Shown here piece after piece: positions 63,650 through 64,000 of a stretch of DNA of 64,000 nucleotides (the stretch's first letter is position 1; every line of letters begins with the position of its first letter). A program made the translations under genes and the position numbers. Source of the stretch: Glutamicibacter sp. JC586 (GTDB lineage: Bacteria; Actinomycetota; Actinomycetes; Actinomycetales; Micrococcaceae); contig NZ_VHIN01000022.1 in the NCBI RefSeq assembly GCF_009805585.1, positions 186,001 to 250,000 of the forward strand. Reading direction: 5' to 3'. The notes beneath the pieces are model-generated. The model did not search any database, had not been told where the DNA came from, and worked only from the letters and a program-made list of their open reading frames with translations.

Positions 63650-64000
63650 TTACTCAAGCATTTCCGTTAGTTCCAGCCAACGCTCTTCCAGCTCATCAAT
63701 CTGGGTTTGGTATTCATCGATTTCGGCGGTGAACTTTCCCAGACCTTCATAGTCGCTCTGGTCATGGTCTGCCATTTTGGCGTGAACCTTGGCGATCTTA
63801 TCGTTGAGCTGCGATACCTTGCGCTCGTTGGCATTCAACTCTTTTTGAGCTGCACGGAGTTCGGCGCCTGTGGGGCCGGTTGACTTGGCGGGAGCCGAAG
63901 CACCTTGTGCCTGCGACGGGTTGGAACCACCGGTGGAGCCTTCCGCGGCACGTAGCTTGAGGTATTCATCCACGCCGCCTGGAACATGGCGGAATTTTCC
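63650..64000 (-). CDS. ABC-F family ATPase, C-terminal end (5' truncated by window edge)
   Basis: 116 residues from the C-terminus of an ABC-F protein. The visible start GKFRHVPGGVDEYLKLR is the end of the second ATPase domain as found in ABC-F translation factors; a Ser/Ala/Gly/Pro linker follows, then a coiled coil (GAELRAAQKELNANERKV to LEERWLELTEMLE), the usual C-terminal domain that contacts the ribosome. No Walker motifs are visible because the body lies past the window end. Confidence 0.88.
   Translation of the reverse strand, partial: GKFRHVPGGVDEYLKLRAAEGSTGGSNPSQAQGASAPAKSTGPTGAELRAAQKELNANERKVSQLNDKIAKVHAKMADHDQSDYEGLGKFTAEIDEYQTQIDELEERWLELTEMLE

Overview
The window looks like a chromosomal segment of a Gram-positive actinobacterium, most likely a Micrococcaceae member (Arthrobacter/Glutamicibacter-like). 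The evidence is the moderately high GC content, GTG/TTG starts, a mycothiol S-conjugate amidase (Mca), a WhiB-family regulator, RpfB, DUF501/DUF3499/DUF4245/DUF4307/DUF5719/TIGR03089 proteins, and protein O-mannosyltransferase. The genus is an inference. No insertion sequence, phage, CRISPR array or rRNA operon was seen. One tRNA gene, Leu(UAA), is present.

Layout. (1) 1-7450: end of adenosine deaminase, then mazG, eno, ftsB-like, DUF501, ppx/gppA and a secreted, membrane-anchored subtilase; mazG to ppx matches the M. tuberculosis Rv1021-Rv1026 block. (2) 7580-13015: type II NADH dehydrogenase behind a Rex-like operator, tRNA-Leu, a Bax-inhibitor-1/YccA-like membrane protein, an AI-2E-type transporter and threonine ammonia-lyase. 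(3) 13032-29535: greA, DUF4307, mca, a small membrane protein, a DUF255 thioredoxin-fold protein, a cis-prenyltransferase and PIN-PhoH, then fumC, DUF4245 and glpX, matching Rv1080c-Rv1100. Inserted in it are an unknown protein, a small prepilin peptidase, a Nudix hydrolase, a TetR/MFS efflux pair, a GNAT acetyltransferase and a beta-carbonic anhydrase. (4) 29635-46162: a cell-envelope and purine block (manA, LCP ligase, purE, purK, GtrA, TIGR03089, WhiB2-like, giant GT2 glycosyltransferase, DUF5719, heme A synthase, degenerate metallopeptidase, DUF3499, DUF1461), matching Rv3255c-Rv3277. (5) 46236-61711: acyl-CoA synthetase, protein O-mannosyltransferase, rsmI, an aldehyde dehydrogenase, a tgpA/DUF58/moxR operon, tatD, rpfB, ksgA and ispE, matching Rv1002c-Rv1011 with a four-gene insertion. 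(6) 61863-64000: an FAD amine oxidoreductase, an antibiotic-biosynthesis-monooxygenase-fold protein and the C-terminus of an ABC-F ATPase.

How the genes work together. Most are housekeeping: glycolysis and gluconeogenesis (eno, glpX, manA), TCA (fumC), respiration (ndh, ctaA), purine and isoprenoid synthesis (purE/K, ispE, cis-prenyltransferase), RNA modification (rsmI, ksgA), and envelope building, glycosylation and resuscitation (LCP, GT2, pmt, rpfB, ftsB, GtrA).

The most interesting signals are regulatory. At least 15 genes start 6-7 nt after a TANNNT (usually TAG..T) -10 box with no usable Shine-Dalgarno, so leaderless transcription appears widespread. Other signals are a Rex-type palindrome on the ndh promoter, paired TetR operators, three overlapping alternative hairpins (one resembling a solitary type I-E CRISPR repeat) before phoH2, and a 55-nt gene overlap between whiB2 and the glycosyltransferase. 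No clearly new multi-gene system was found.
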